Source: Closterium sp. NIES-65 | Lineage: Eukaryota; Streptophyta; Zygnematophyceae; Desmidiales; Closteriaceae | DNA length: 64,000 bases | Assembly (NCBI GenBank): GCA_948144175.1 | Contig: CANXME010002654.1 | Location: forward strand, 186,001-250,000 | Direction of reading: 5' to 3' | In this document: one piece after another, positions 33,913 through 44,280 of the stretch | How the letters are laid out: every line of letters begins with the position of its first letter | How positions within the stretch are numbered: the stretch's first letter is position 1 | Notes under the pieces: generated by a model | What the model saw: the letters and a program-made list of their open reading frames with translations, nothing else | Database searches by the model: none | Told to the model about the DNA's origin: nothing | Translations under genes and position numbers: made by a program

Positions 33913-34930
33913 TGTTATGTGATGCTATCATCTGCATTCACGTCTGTCTGCCTCCCATCATATGTCCGTGCATTGCATGCGTGGTGTGAGCGTGTGCAAG
34001 AATTTCTGTTTTCTGTGGTTTGGATTCTCTGAGTGTGTGTGAATGCTATTTGGCTTGAGCAGATATCTGAAGTGACTCCTCTGCTCAAGAGCTTTCCGAC
34101 GAACCAAGTATCGCTTCAATCGGAGCACGAACAAGAAAGTTACGAACATTTGTAGTTCGTATGCTTTTGATATTTGGTTGTGGTGACTATGGGAAGTTGT
34201 GAGGATGACTCCATAAGGGGTATAGACTTTTGGGGGTTGGTAAATTCGTTAACATCACTGTAGATGCTGCCAAGTGGTTGGGAGAAACCAAATTGGGTTG
34301 GCAAGTGTGGCCAACTTGGGTGAGGTGGATTGTGGAGGTTGGGAAAGTGACAAAAGTGAAAGTGGGGTTGCCTATGGAGAGGGAAATTGTGTGGCATGGG
34401 GTTTCCTTGGTTGGGAACTCTCTTGGGACTTTCCCTCTCGTCCTCCTCATCCAATCCCACCTGGTTTATTGCTACTCTAACTCTTGTGTAGTGATTGTGA
34501 AATTGTGAGACAATTGTGATTGAGTTAAGATTCTATGGCAGCATACCCCCTAGTGCGCCGAAGTTGATAACTCAAGAAATACTTCAACTCTTGATACGAT
34601 TCAAATTGGGAACTGTAGCCACGGACTAGGGCTACAACATATCTGAGTTTGGTGAACTTTGTGATTGAGTTAAGATTCTATGGCAGCATACCCCCTAGTG
34701 CGCCGAAACTGGTACCTCAAGAAATAATTCACCATATCGTACGATTCAAATTGGTAATTGTAGCCACAGACTAGGGCTACAACATATCTGAGTTTGGTGA
34801 AGTTTGAACCGTGAAATTTTTGTTGACGGCGTTTCTTGTGAACTCAACCATTCTGTCCAGAAACTAGGCCCAACTATTTTGAGATATTTCGGCTCCTAAT
34901 CTTCATAGACTCCGTCCTTAGTCTCTAACA
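33913..34930 (+). repeat. 5' LTR of copia C, with internal duplication
   Basis: 1018 bp against 873 bp for the 3' LTR. The difference is exactly one extra 145-bp copy (34516-34660 and 34661-34805). Confidence 0.92.
34516..34805 (+). repeat. 145-bp tandem duplication in the 5' LTR of C
   Basis: Two units each start GTGATTGAGTTAAGATTCTA and include the CCCCCTAGTGCGCCGAA word. They have diverged at several positions, e.g. TTGATAACTC versus CTGGTACCTC. The 3' LTR and the LTRs of A have one unit. Confidence 0.92.
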
Positions 34931-34932
34931 AG

Positions 34933-34944
34933 TGGTATCAGAGC
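34933..34944 (+). promoter_or_regulatory. Primer binding site of copia C
   Basis: TGGTATCAGAGC two bases after the 5' LTR; initiator Met-tRNA type. Confidence 0.9.
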
Positions 34945-35140
34945 GATTAAGGACTTTGTGGAGAGTCTACTGAAGTGTGAAGACCCTCCTAGACCCACCA
35001 TGGTCTGTGGGCATGCCTAAGTGGAGTTCTGGAGGTTGCATGTAAGGGGAAACTCTGCCGAAATTTCGTTGGCGCCAACACTTGTGAAGATTGTGTGGAT
35101 CTACATTGTGACCAGCAAAGGGGGGAGCTGAAACCTCTGA

Positions 35141-36436
35141 TTGAGAGCAGAGGAGATGAGTCAAGGGAGTGGAGAAGCAGCTGAGAAGAAGAGTGAACCG
35201 CCACCATCCAAGATCGAAGATTTGGATGGCTCCAATTATGAAGAATGGAGCGGGCGGTTGCGGAGCGCCTTCAAGCGCTACAAGCTGCTGAAACTCGCGA
35301 TGGGAGAAGAGAAGATGCCAGAGGAAGGAGATGCCAGCAAACGATGGATTGAGAAATGTCCGGTGCTGTACAACTTGATTCTACAGTCGGTCAACAACGA
35401 CATGTTCCAGCACATCAAGGATTTGGTGGAGCTCGATGACTCGGGACCAAAGGCGTGGAAGCTGCTACGCGACGTGGTTCAGCCCAACAGGCTGCCGATG
35501 GTGATCGTATTGGAGAAGGATCCGGCTGCCCTCTCCAGGTGGCCGCGAGATGATGTGAAGCCGGTGCTTGACAAGGTCAAGGACACCTATGCGAGGATGG
35601 CAGCGGCGGGCAGCAAGGTGTCGGAGATGCAGCAGTGCACCAAGATCATCTCGGTGCTCGACAACTCATGGGACAACCTCATCCCCACCCTCAACGCTCA
35701 GCAGGACAAGTGGACGCCTGAGTGGCTACGGCAGCAGATCTTGCAGGAGGACTTCTGCAGGCGCCACACGGGAGGTGGTGCTGCCAACAAAACTGCTGAG
35801 GGATATGGAGCTGCTGGAGGCAGCAGAGGAAGAGGGGGAGGGAAAGGCCGAGGCCGTGGGAGAGGCTTTGGCAGAGGGAGAGGCCGAGGTGACTACAACG
35901 AGGGGCATGGGAGCTCTGGAGGCAGGGGGAGCACCCGAACGGAGGGAGCTTGCTGGTACTGCAAAAAGGCTGGACACCCGTGGTTCAAGTGCTTTAGCCG
36001 GGCTGAGGGATGGGCACCCCCAGGCATGAAGCCGTCAAGTGGTGAACGTGCACGAGGTGGCACTGTGCAAGGTTCAAGTGCACAAGGTGATGGTGCACAA
36101 GGTAAAGCCGACCCTGGGATGTTCCTCATGGTTGAGGATGTGCAAGGGAGTGGGGGTGATATGGGTTCAGTTGGGAAGGTTGTGATGCACCCCCTCACCC
36201 ACTGGGTGATAGATTCAGGTTGCACAAGTCACATGACCCCACGGGCAGATTTGCTTGATGAGGTGAAACCCCCCGGGAAGATCAAGTTTGTGGCTGCCGC
36301 TTCAGGTGCTTTGCTCCCTGTGATTGGTGTTGGAAATGCCAAGGTCATGGGAGCCAATGGGGGGCTTGTGGGGCTGGGGAATGTGCTGTTGGTTGAAGGT
36401 TTGTCCGCTAACCTCCTCTCTGTGCGCCGTCTGTAG
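35141..36436 (+). pseudogene. Copia C Gag and protease, open to a TAG
   Basis: 431 codons open (start at 35141 or at the ATG at 35156, MSQGSGEAAEK). UBN2-type Gag (SNYEEWSGRLRSAFKRYKLL), a Gly/Arg-rich run, the zinc knuckle CWYCKKAGHPWFKC and the protease active site WVIDSGCTSHMTP. It ends at TAG 36434-36436 inside the protease region (VRRL then stop; CAG expected), so this would make a Gag-protease product truncated before integrase. Confidence 0.85.
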
Positions 36437-39218
36437 AAAAGCAAGGCCAAAGTTACGTTTGGCCCAACCAGCTGCCGTGCAAACCTTGGGAAGTTGCTGC
36501 TGTGGGATTTGGAGGAGAAGAGCAGCTGCATCAAGGACCTGTGGCAGCTGCCCATCATTCCTTGGAATGGGAAACCACCAGCAACGGCAGCGGCTGCAGC
36601 AACGGCTAAAGCAACTGCGGGGGGAGAGGAGACTGCACCAACTGCTGGGGCCCTGGATGCAGTCAAGAAGGTGCAGCAGTCACAGCAGCCACATGGTGAG
36701 GTGCTTGCTGGTGTGTATGGGACATGGTAAGGGCAAAGGCTTCGTCTGGGAGTGGTGAGGCCGATTGGGAGACGTGGCACGAGAGGTGATGTCACATCAA
36801 CATCCCTATGCTGCAGAAGTTAGTGAAGGATGGGTGCTTGAAGGGGCTAGAGGTGAAGGGGCAGCAAAGGAGATTGGGAGCTATCCTACATGCCTTGAGA
36901 CCAAGTTCACAAAATTCCCCTTCAGCAGTAGCACGGGACCAGGCAAGGCTCCACTTGCTCTTGTGCACATGGACGTGGTGGGCCCCACGAGGTCCCCTTC
37001 TCTCTCGGGCAGCCGGTACTTCTTGACCATTGTGGATCACCACACGCGTGCGGTGTGGGTGTACCCTCTCAAGACGAAGAGGGAGGTGGCAGCGGCTGTT
37101 CTTAAGGAGTGGATGCCGAGAGCTCAAAGGGAGAGCGGACATAAGGTGAAGGTGATCCGCACTGACAACGGAGGAGAGTTCATTGGCAATGAGTTTGAGG
37201 CGATGCTGAAGAAGAAGGGGATCCAGCATCAGCTCACAGTGCCCTACAACCCTCAGCAGAACGGCGTGGCTGAGCGGTTCAACCGGACCCTGCAGGAAGG
37301 TGCTCGCACTCTCCTTGGGCGTGCAGGGCTGCCGGATCCGTTTTGGGTGACTGCACTGCGGTAGGTCGCCCTTGTAAAGAACAGGGTGCTGGCGACTGTG
37401 GGGGACAAGCAGTGGGTCCCCTACACCTAGTGGTATGGGAGTGCACCAGCAGTCAACATGCTGAGAGCCTTCGGTTGCATGGTGGTGTTTCATGTGCCTA
37501 AGGAGGAGAGGGGAAAACTGGAAGCTTTTGGGAGATGGGGTGTGCACTTGGGGCTTGCTAAGGATCACAAGGGCTGGCTGATTTGGGACTTGACCAGCCA
37601 GCAGCTGACTGTGTCAACGGATGTGAAGTTCCTTGAGTCCTTGTACTATAAGGAGTGGAAGCAGCAACAGCAAAAGCTTCCTACTACACCGCTAATCATT
37701 GAGGCTAATGAGGTGCAGCGGCCTTCGAGGCAAGTGCAGGTCACAGTCTGAGAGGAGGAGATTTGTGGGGTGACAGAGGATGGGGAAGAACCTGAGGTGG
37801 AGGAGCAGCAGCAGCAAGGTGCTCCACAAGGTGCCGCACGTCCGGCTGACCGTCCTAGGAGGGATGTGCGCCCTCCTAACCGGCTGACCTATCCGAGCTT
37901 TGGCAAGCCAAAGGTGGTAAGGGCTGGGAGTGTGACCGAGCAGTGTGATGAGGAAGAGATAGCACACTGCTACTGGGCAGCCATCCCTGAGCCCAAGACA
38001 CTAGCTGAGGCATTGAGCGGGCCCGATGCTGAAAAGTGGGAGCAGAGTGTGGAGGAGGAGTATGACTCCCTGCTGGAGAATGAGACATGGGAGCTATGTG
38101 AGCTGCCACTTGGGAAGAAGGCCATTTCTTCCAAGCTGATCTTCAGGCACAAGTACGGACCTGATGGGAAGCTGACCCGCTACAAGTCAAGGCTTGAGGC
38201 AAAGGGGTTTCAGCAGACAAAGGGGAAGGACTTCAACAATCTCTATGCTCCTGTAGGGAAAGGCACAACACTCCGGGTGTCAATGGCAATGGCAGCAAAC
38301 CGTGGATGGCATATGAAGCAGATGGACATCACCACCACCTTCCTCAATGGGATCATTTTGGAGGAGCTGTACATGTTACAGCCTGAGGGTTTGGATGATG
38401 GGAGCGGCAGGGTGTGCAGGCTGAAGAAGGCCATCTATGGCCTGAAGCAAGCTCCTCGTGCATGGTACCACAAGTTAGAGGAGACTCTATGAGGAGGTGG
38501 TGGGTGAGAGTGACAGGAAACTTTTTCATTCCATGGTTGGGGCAGTCAACTATGCAACCACACACGGCCTGACATTGCCTTTGCAACATCCAAGCTTGCC
38601 AGTGTGGTTTCATGCCCCAGTCATGAGCAGCTGGAAGCGGCCAAGAGGTTGGTCCGCTATGTGTATGCAACGGCATCAGTGGGTTTGGAGTACAGTGCAG
38701 TGCGACAGAGGCTGCAGAGGGGTGCAGCTGATTTGAGCAAGGGGGGGATGCTCTTGACTTGCTACACCGACGCTTGCTTCAACTCTGTGAAGGCGGATGG
38801 CACCAGCAATGGAGGCTATATGTGCCTTTTTGGAGGTGGTGCAGTGAGCTGGCGCAGCAAGAAGCAGAACGAGGTAGGGCAGTCCTCGTGTGAGACGGAG
38901 TACATGGCCCTGCATCAAGGGGCCAAGGAGGTGGTGTGGCTGAGGCGTTTGTTGGGGGAGATCGGAGTTGGTCAGAGGGAGCCGACAATCATGTTCTGTA
39001 ACAATGAGTCGACAGTGAAGCTTGCCAAGAACGCCTGCCTTCATGGGCTGACAAAGCACATCAGGCCCAAGTGGCACTGGGTGAGGAGGCTCCTGGACAA
39101 GGAGGAGCGACTGGAGATTGTGAAGACCCATCAGCAAGCGGCTGACATTCTCACCAAGCGCCTGGCTGAATCTGAGCATTGGAATGACATGAAGCTTGCT
39201 GGGATGAGTGTGCATTGA
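36437..39218 (+). pseudogene. Copia C integrase, RT and RNase H remnants; RT catalytic part deleted
   Basis: Integrase keeps LVHMDVVGPTRS, IRTDNGGEF and NPQQNGVAERFN. TAG lies at 37362-37364 (CAG expected) and about 37428-37430 (AAG expected), and TGA at 37749-37751, the last shared with A. RT runs from DAEKWEQSVEEEYDSLLEN to IYGLKQAPRAWYHKLEETL and then jumps to ESDRKLFHSMVGAVNYATTH. Roughly 140 residues containing YVDD are lost. RNase H (DACFNSVKADG, SSCETEYMALHQGAKEVVWL, THQQAADILTKRLAE) is open to TGA at 39216-39218. C could not reverse-transcribe itself. Confidence 0.9.
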
Positions 39219-39275
39219 GGGTGCATGATTGAGCTATGGCATGTGGGATGATGGTTGGCAGCCAGAGGGGGAGTT

Positions 39276-40148
39276 TGTTATGTGATGCTATCATCTGCAT
39301 TCACGTCTGTCTGCCTCCCATCATATGTTCGTAAGTTGCATGCGTGGTGTGATCGTGTGCAAGAATTTCTGTTTTCTGTGGTTTGAATTCTCTGAGTATG
39401 TGTGAATGTTATTTGGCTTGAGCAGATATCTAAAGTGACTCCTCCACTCAAGAGCTTTCCGACGAACCAAGTATCGCTTCAATCGGAGCACGAACAAGAA
39501 AGATACGAACATTTGAAGTCCGTATGCTTTTGATATTTGGTTGTGGTGACTATGGGAAGTTGTGAAGATGACTCCATAAGGGGTACAGACTTTTGGGGGT
39601 TGGGAAATTCGTCAACATCACTGTAGATGCTGCCAAGTGGTTGGGAGAAACCAAATTGGGTTGGCAAGTGTGGCCAACTTGGGTGAGGTGGATTGTCGAG
39701 GTTGGGAAAGTGACAAAAGTGAAAGTGGGGTTGCCTATGGAGAGGGGAAATGTGTGGCATGGGGTTTCCTTGGTTGGGGACTCTCTTGGGACCTTCCCTC
39801 TCGTCCTCCTCATCCCATCCCACCTGGTTTATTGCTACTCTAACTCTTGTGTAGTGATTGTGAAATTGTGAGACGATTGTGATTGAGTTAGGATTCTATG
39901 GCAGCATACCCCCTAGTGCGCCGAAATTGATAACTCAAGAAAACATTCACCTCTTGATACGATTCAAAATGGGAATTGTAGCCACAGACTAGGCCTACAT
40001 CATATCTGAGTTTGGTGAAGTTTTGATCGTGAACGTTTTGTCGACGGCGTTTCTTGTGAGCGCGACTATTCTGTCCAGAAATGGAGACCAACGATTTTGA
40101 GATATTTAGGCCCGTAATCTTCATAGACTCTGTCCTTAGCATCTTACA
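39276..40148 (+). repeat. 3' LTR of copia C
   Basis: 873 bp, single copy of the 145-bp region; followed by TSD GAAGG. Confidence 0.92.
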
Positions 40149-40446
40149 GAAGGAGGTGATTTGGCTGACGAGGCTATTAGAGGAGATTGGCCAGGATTAG
40201 AAGGTTTCTACGCCGTTGTTTCATGATAGCAAGGGGGCTCTTGGGATGGCCAGGAACGCTGTGCTTCAGGGGCTCAATAAGCACAAGCGTATCAAGTGGC
40301 ACTGGCTGCGTAAGGAGGTGAAGAGGGGGACGGTGAATCCGATCTACATCAAGACTCACCAGCAGCCAGCAGACTTCCTTACCAAGAGGCTTGCGGATGA
40401 GCCTCATTGGTGTTGTGTGCGCATGAGTGGAATGAGCATGAACTAG
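40149..40446 (+). pseudogene. Copia K RNase H, C-terminal part
   Basis: After the duplicated GAAGG the K frame resumes: EVIWLTRLLEEIGQD, TAG (CAA in H), then DSKGALGMARNAVLQGLN, THQQPADFLTKRL and the natural stop after GMSMN. Confidence 0.9.
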
Positions 40447-40488
40447 CATGGAATGATGGGGATGCAGCCGGCAGGCTGAGGGGGAGTG

Positions 40489-41580
40489 TGTTGGGTGCAA
40501 ATTCACATTGCACGACATCCTGCCGTCTGTTTGTACGAGTATGCGTGTGCGAATGCATTTGGGTGTGAATGGAATGTTCGTGTGTTTGTTTGCTTTCGCA
40601 ATTTTCGCTTGAAGCATTTGCAGGTACTCGCGCATTGTGCGCTTCGACACAACATTGTACGCGCTATGAACAGTACAAGCAGAAAGGACGAGCCCGCAAA
40701 GGAACCCAAGATGGAAGCTTTGCGGTTCGGTTGAATTGATTGCGCAGATTCAGTTCTATCCAACTCGAAACTGTACTGTTTTGTTTGGTTGACTATAGTG
40801 TAGCACGGCAGGCACTATAGAAGTACAATTTAGGTGAAGGTTGGATGTTGTTTGTCTGTATCTGCATGCTATAGGGCCAGGGGAAACCAGTGGAACCAGC
40901 ATTTGGCTGGTTGGGCAAAGACAAAACAGGTTATTTTTTTTAGGACCTGAAGCTGGTTGTTGTTTTTCCAGGTTGAAAAAACAGAACCAGAGGTTGTTTA
41001 CCAACCTACCACTTGCTGTTTTGTCCAGTCAGGTTGGTTCTGATGCTTGGAACTATTTGGGATCATCCCTGGTTGTTCCCAGGTTGATTCCCAAGGTCCT
41101 TGCTAGCTAGAACTATTTATTCCTTCTCTGTTTGTAGTTGGATATAGTCAATTTGATTCAAGCGAATTCATCCCTTCTTGGAATTTCGTTTCTACGCGGT
41201 GCGACGGCGGAATGCTACCCGAGTCAACGCTAGTACGCTAGCACTCCAACGCAAGGCAAACACTGTCCGAGCCATAACTTCGTAATGGCAGAACTTTTCG
41301 CGAGGCAATTTGGTTCATTTTAAAGCTTGAAGTGAGCTTCGATATAGCAAATTCTCATCTTAATCCGATCGACGGTCTGCATGATACGCTGCGCGACGTT
41401 CAAGGTACTCTTGTTATTCTGGCTAAGTCATTCTTGACTCCTCTCTTTACAAACTTGGACCCGAGGATAGGGGCTGGTCTTGTACCAGGCACCCAAGGAC
41501 CCTTGGAGGTGACCCCGAGGAGAGGTTTTAAGATTGATTAAGTCTTAATAGCTTGAGTTTAATAGGCCCTTACACCAACA
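40489..41580 (+). repeat. 3' LTR of copia K
   Basis: 1092 bp; TG..CA ends; followed by TSD CGTGG (41581-41585). Confidence 0.92.
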
Positions 41581-42198
41581 CGTGGTGCTGTACGTTGGTC
41601 AATAGCTCCGGCCAGTAGTCATACTGCTGCAGTTGTTGTTTTTTTCTACCCCAGGTAACCTTGTCGTGTGCCTCCTGCAGCAGCATTTCCCTCTGTAGTG
41701 AATATGTTGGTACCCCGATGCGATTGGTGCCTGTTTTTACAAAATAGACTCCCTTTGCATCTGTTAATTGCTGTAAATCTCCATTTGTGAAGAATGGGTC
41801 GGTGCGGTATCCATGGGTGAATAGGCCTATTAACAATGGGTTGGTTTTGGCGAGTAGGATGGCGTGAAGTTTGGCAATAGGGCGTGTGAGTGCGTCAGCA
41901 ATTTTCAACAATGTTTTTTTGTACGTGACAGTGTAGTGGAAGTTGGACTAGATATAGTCCAACCAGCGAATCTGTCGCGGATTGAGATTCGGCTGGGCGC
42001 GGAGGTAGTGTAGTGATCTGTGGTCCGTCCGTACTATCACATCGGCTCTAGTGAGGTAGCATCGCCACACCTTGAACGTGTGCATGATCGCAAGCATTTA
42101 GCAGTCATGTGTCGATTAGTTGCGTTCAGGCGGGTGATACTTGTGGAACTCGTACGCAATTGGCTGAAGGTGGTTCCCGAAGTCCTACAACAATACTG
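41581..42198 (-). pseudogene. Gypsy J RNase H end and integrase zinc finger
   Basis: Minus strand: RNase H tail LAIMHTFKVWRCYLTRADV, VRTDHRSLHYLRAQPNLNPR and IADALTRPI, then the linker and the start of the integrase HHCC finger (EAHDKVTWGRKKQQLQQYDYW). There are a few stops. It connects on the left to 28377-28522 (across K) and on the right to 48687 (across I, TSD TACTG at 42194-42198). Family: Ty3/gypsy, the same lineage as L judged from gag and protease. Confidence 0.85.
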
Positions 42199-42323
42199 TG
42201 TCAGGCATATATGCTATAGTTTGTGTAGGCTGTAGTGGGGCAGTTCATATGGGGTACAACACTTTAGGGTTTACCACTTGTACTCCTCATTCTGCTCAAT
42301 GCATTCATTCTCGTTTCTTATCA
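42199..42323 (+). repeat. 5' LTR of copia I
   Basis: 125 bp; PBS-like TGGTATCGAGCAGG begins at about 42324. Confidence 0.92.
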
Positions 42324-42720
42324 TGGTATCGAGCAGGTTCCCTAGTGGGAACGCTACCTAGGGCCCACCACGATTTTTTTTTTTCCTGCCCGGAGCGCGC
42401 TTCACTCCTGCCCGAGTCGCGCTCTGTGTGCCCTCCCTTCCTTCGCGCCGCCCTTACGGCCCCTTATGGCCCCTCGCGCTGCCCTTACGGCCCCTTACGG
42501 CCCCTCGCGCCGCCCCTACGGCCCTCACGCGGCCCCCTTTCGGCCCCTCGCGGCGCCCTTTCCGGCCCCTTACGGCCCCGTCGCCGCCCCGTTTAGGCCC
42601 CTTGCGGCCCCTCTTCGGCCCTGTCTATGCCCCTTGCGGCCCCTCTGCGGCCCCGTCTAGGCCCCTTGCGGTCCCTCTGCGGCCCCTCTGAGACCCCGTC
42701 GGCGCCACCTGCGGCCCCGT
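42324..42720 (+). repeat. PBS and GC-rich leader of copia I
   Basis: PBS, a T10 run near 42373, then repeats of CCTTACGGCCCCT and CCCCTTGCGGCCCCTCT type. Open in several frames only because of composition. It is fused directly to the middle of gag at about 42720. Confidence 0.75.
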
Positions 42721-44280
42721 CGGCGCCACCTGCTACTGCTGACAGCATTGTTCGCTCACAATGGGCCACACGCGATATTGCTGCTCGCCTTGCTGTGCGT
42801 CGCCACTTACCGACCACCGAGCGTGCACACTTTAGCCAGTACAAGAGTGCTCAGACCTTGTACGACGCTGTAGTTGCACGCTACTCCTCCCCTCCCACTG
42901 CTGCACTGAGCCGCCTCATGCTACCGTACCTTTTCCCTGACCCTGCTGCCTTTCCCACAGTCGCTGACCTCATTACGCACCTCCGCACTAGTGACACTCG
43001 CTACCGCGCTGCGCTTCCTGCTGAGTTCTGCGCCAAGAACCCCCCCCCCCATGTACATCACCCTCTGCTACATAGTCACCCGGCTCCCTGACACTCTCCA
43101 CTTAGTCAGAGACCACTTCCTCTCAGTTTGCCCCACCACTCTCACCGTTGACCTCCTCGAGAAGGCCCTCCTAGCAGCAGAGAAGAGCATAGTCGCTGTA
43201 GGAGCCTCTCGTGGTGACCCTCGCACCCCCGTCTTTGAGGGGTGTTCCCCCTCCCCTCTTTTGCCCTCTGTTACCTCTGCTGCTGCGGCCGACCTCGTTG
43301 GTTTCGACTCGGTCGGCGCTGCGTCTGCCCCGAGCGGGAGACGCCGCACCGGCAAGGGCAAGGGGGGCAAGGGCGCTAGAGGGGCTGGCAAGGGCGGTGG
43401 AGGTGGCGGTGGAGGCAGTGGAGGGGGTGGGGGTGGTGGTGGGAGTGGTGGCGGGGGTGGAGGTGTCGATGGCAGCAGTGGAGGCGGAGGAGGCGGCGGC
43501 GGTGGCGGAGGGAGCGGAGGCGGCGGAGGTGGTGGAGGCGGCGGAGGCGGCGGAGGTGGCGGAGGCGGCGGCGGCAGCAGTGGACCTGGTCGCAGCTCTG
43601 CGCAGAGGAGTGGCTCCGGTGGCGGTACGCGCCAGCAGCAGCAGCGCAGTCGTGAGACCCTGTCCCCTCAGCAGCTTCTTGAGTGGTACGCTGCGCGTCA
43701 GCGCGGTGGGGGTACGGGTCCCTGCACCTACGTTCTCCGCACCAGCGACCGCGCTGGTGAGCAGTGCGGGGGCCCGCACTCCACCCAGCGCTGCTTCGGC
43801 CGCCTGACGGACGCGTGGCGTCATCAGGTCCCTGAGGCCTCTGAGATCCCTCGCTGGGGAGAGCTGTCTAGGGCGGGGGCTGCTATCTTTGATCTTGATT
43901 TTGATGCTATTCTTGCTGCCATGTATGCTATTGGTGATAGTGTTGAGGGTGACAGTAACCTGTGTGTTCCGCCTGACCCGGGCATTGAGCCTGCTGCTCT
44001 AGGTGCTGGTGAGGCTGCTGCTCTAGGTGCTAGCGCGTCTGCTGCCCCAGGTGCTGGTGAGTCTGCCCTCTCAGGTACCACGTCAGCTCAGGCCTTACAC
44101 ACCTTCACCCTTGACTCGGGTGCTTCCCGCTCCTTCTTTCGGGACCGCACCACACTTACGCCGCTCAGTCGGCCGGTTGCGGTCTCCCTGGCGGACCCCT
44201 CTGGGGGTCCTGTCCTTGCTCGCTTCTCCACTGTCTTACCGTGCCCGGCAGCCCCCTGTGGCACCCTGACAGGTCTCTAA
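42721..44280 (+). pseudogene. Copia I gag (N-terminus missing) and protease
   Basis: Begins inside Gag at VRSQWATRDIAARLAVRRHL; about 60 N-terminal residues present in B are absent. An extra base in the C-run at about 43041-43050 shifts the frame after FCAKN. A Gly-rich run (43385-43580), the zinc-binding-like GEQCGGPHSTQRCF and the protease FTLDSGASRSFFRD follow. TAA at 44278-44280 replaces a TAC codon seen in B. Confidence 0.85.

Larger units (their letters stand above)
33913..40148 (+). mobile_element. Copia C (gamma family), inserted in K RNase H
   Basis: 6236 bp. 5' LTR 33913-34930, 3' LTR 39276-40148, both TGTTATGTGATG..TTACA/AACA. Perfect TSD GAAGG (33908-33912 and 40149-40153); removing C plus one TSD restores the sequence seen in H at 8641. 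PBS TGGTATCAGAGC at 34933-34944; polypurine tract CCAGAGGGGGAGTT before 39276. Gag is open, but pol has stops and an RT deletion. Confidence 0.95.
28523..41580 (+). mobile_element. Copia K (beta family), dead, inserted in gypsy J and carrying C
   Basis: Plus orientation. LTRs 28523-29615 (1093 bp) and 40489-41580 (1092 bp) with visible substitutions between them; TSD CGTGG on both sides. A mutated PBS (TGGTATCATAGC) follows the first LTR. The polyprotein frame matches H throughout but has many stops, and copia C (33913-40148) sits in RNase H. K without C is about 6.8 kb, as H is. Confidence 0.93.

Noticed and set aside
43383..43600. A glycine-rich structural protein
   Set aside because: The poly-Gly stretch is a low-complexity linker inside copia Gag, flanked by capsid and zinc-binding parts in the same frame.
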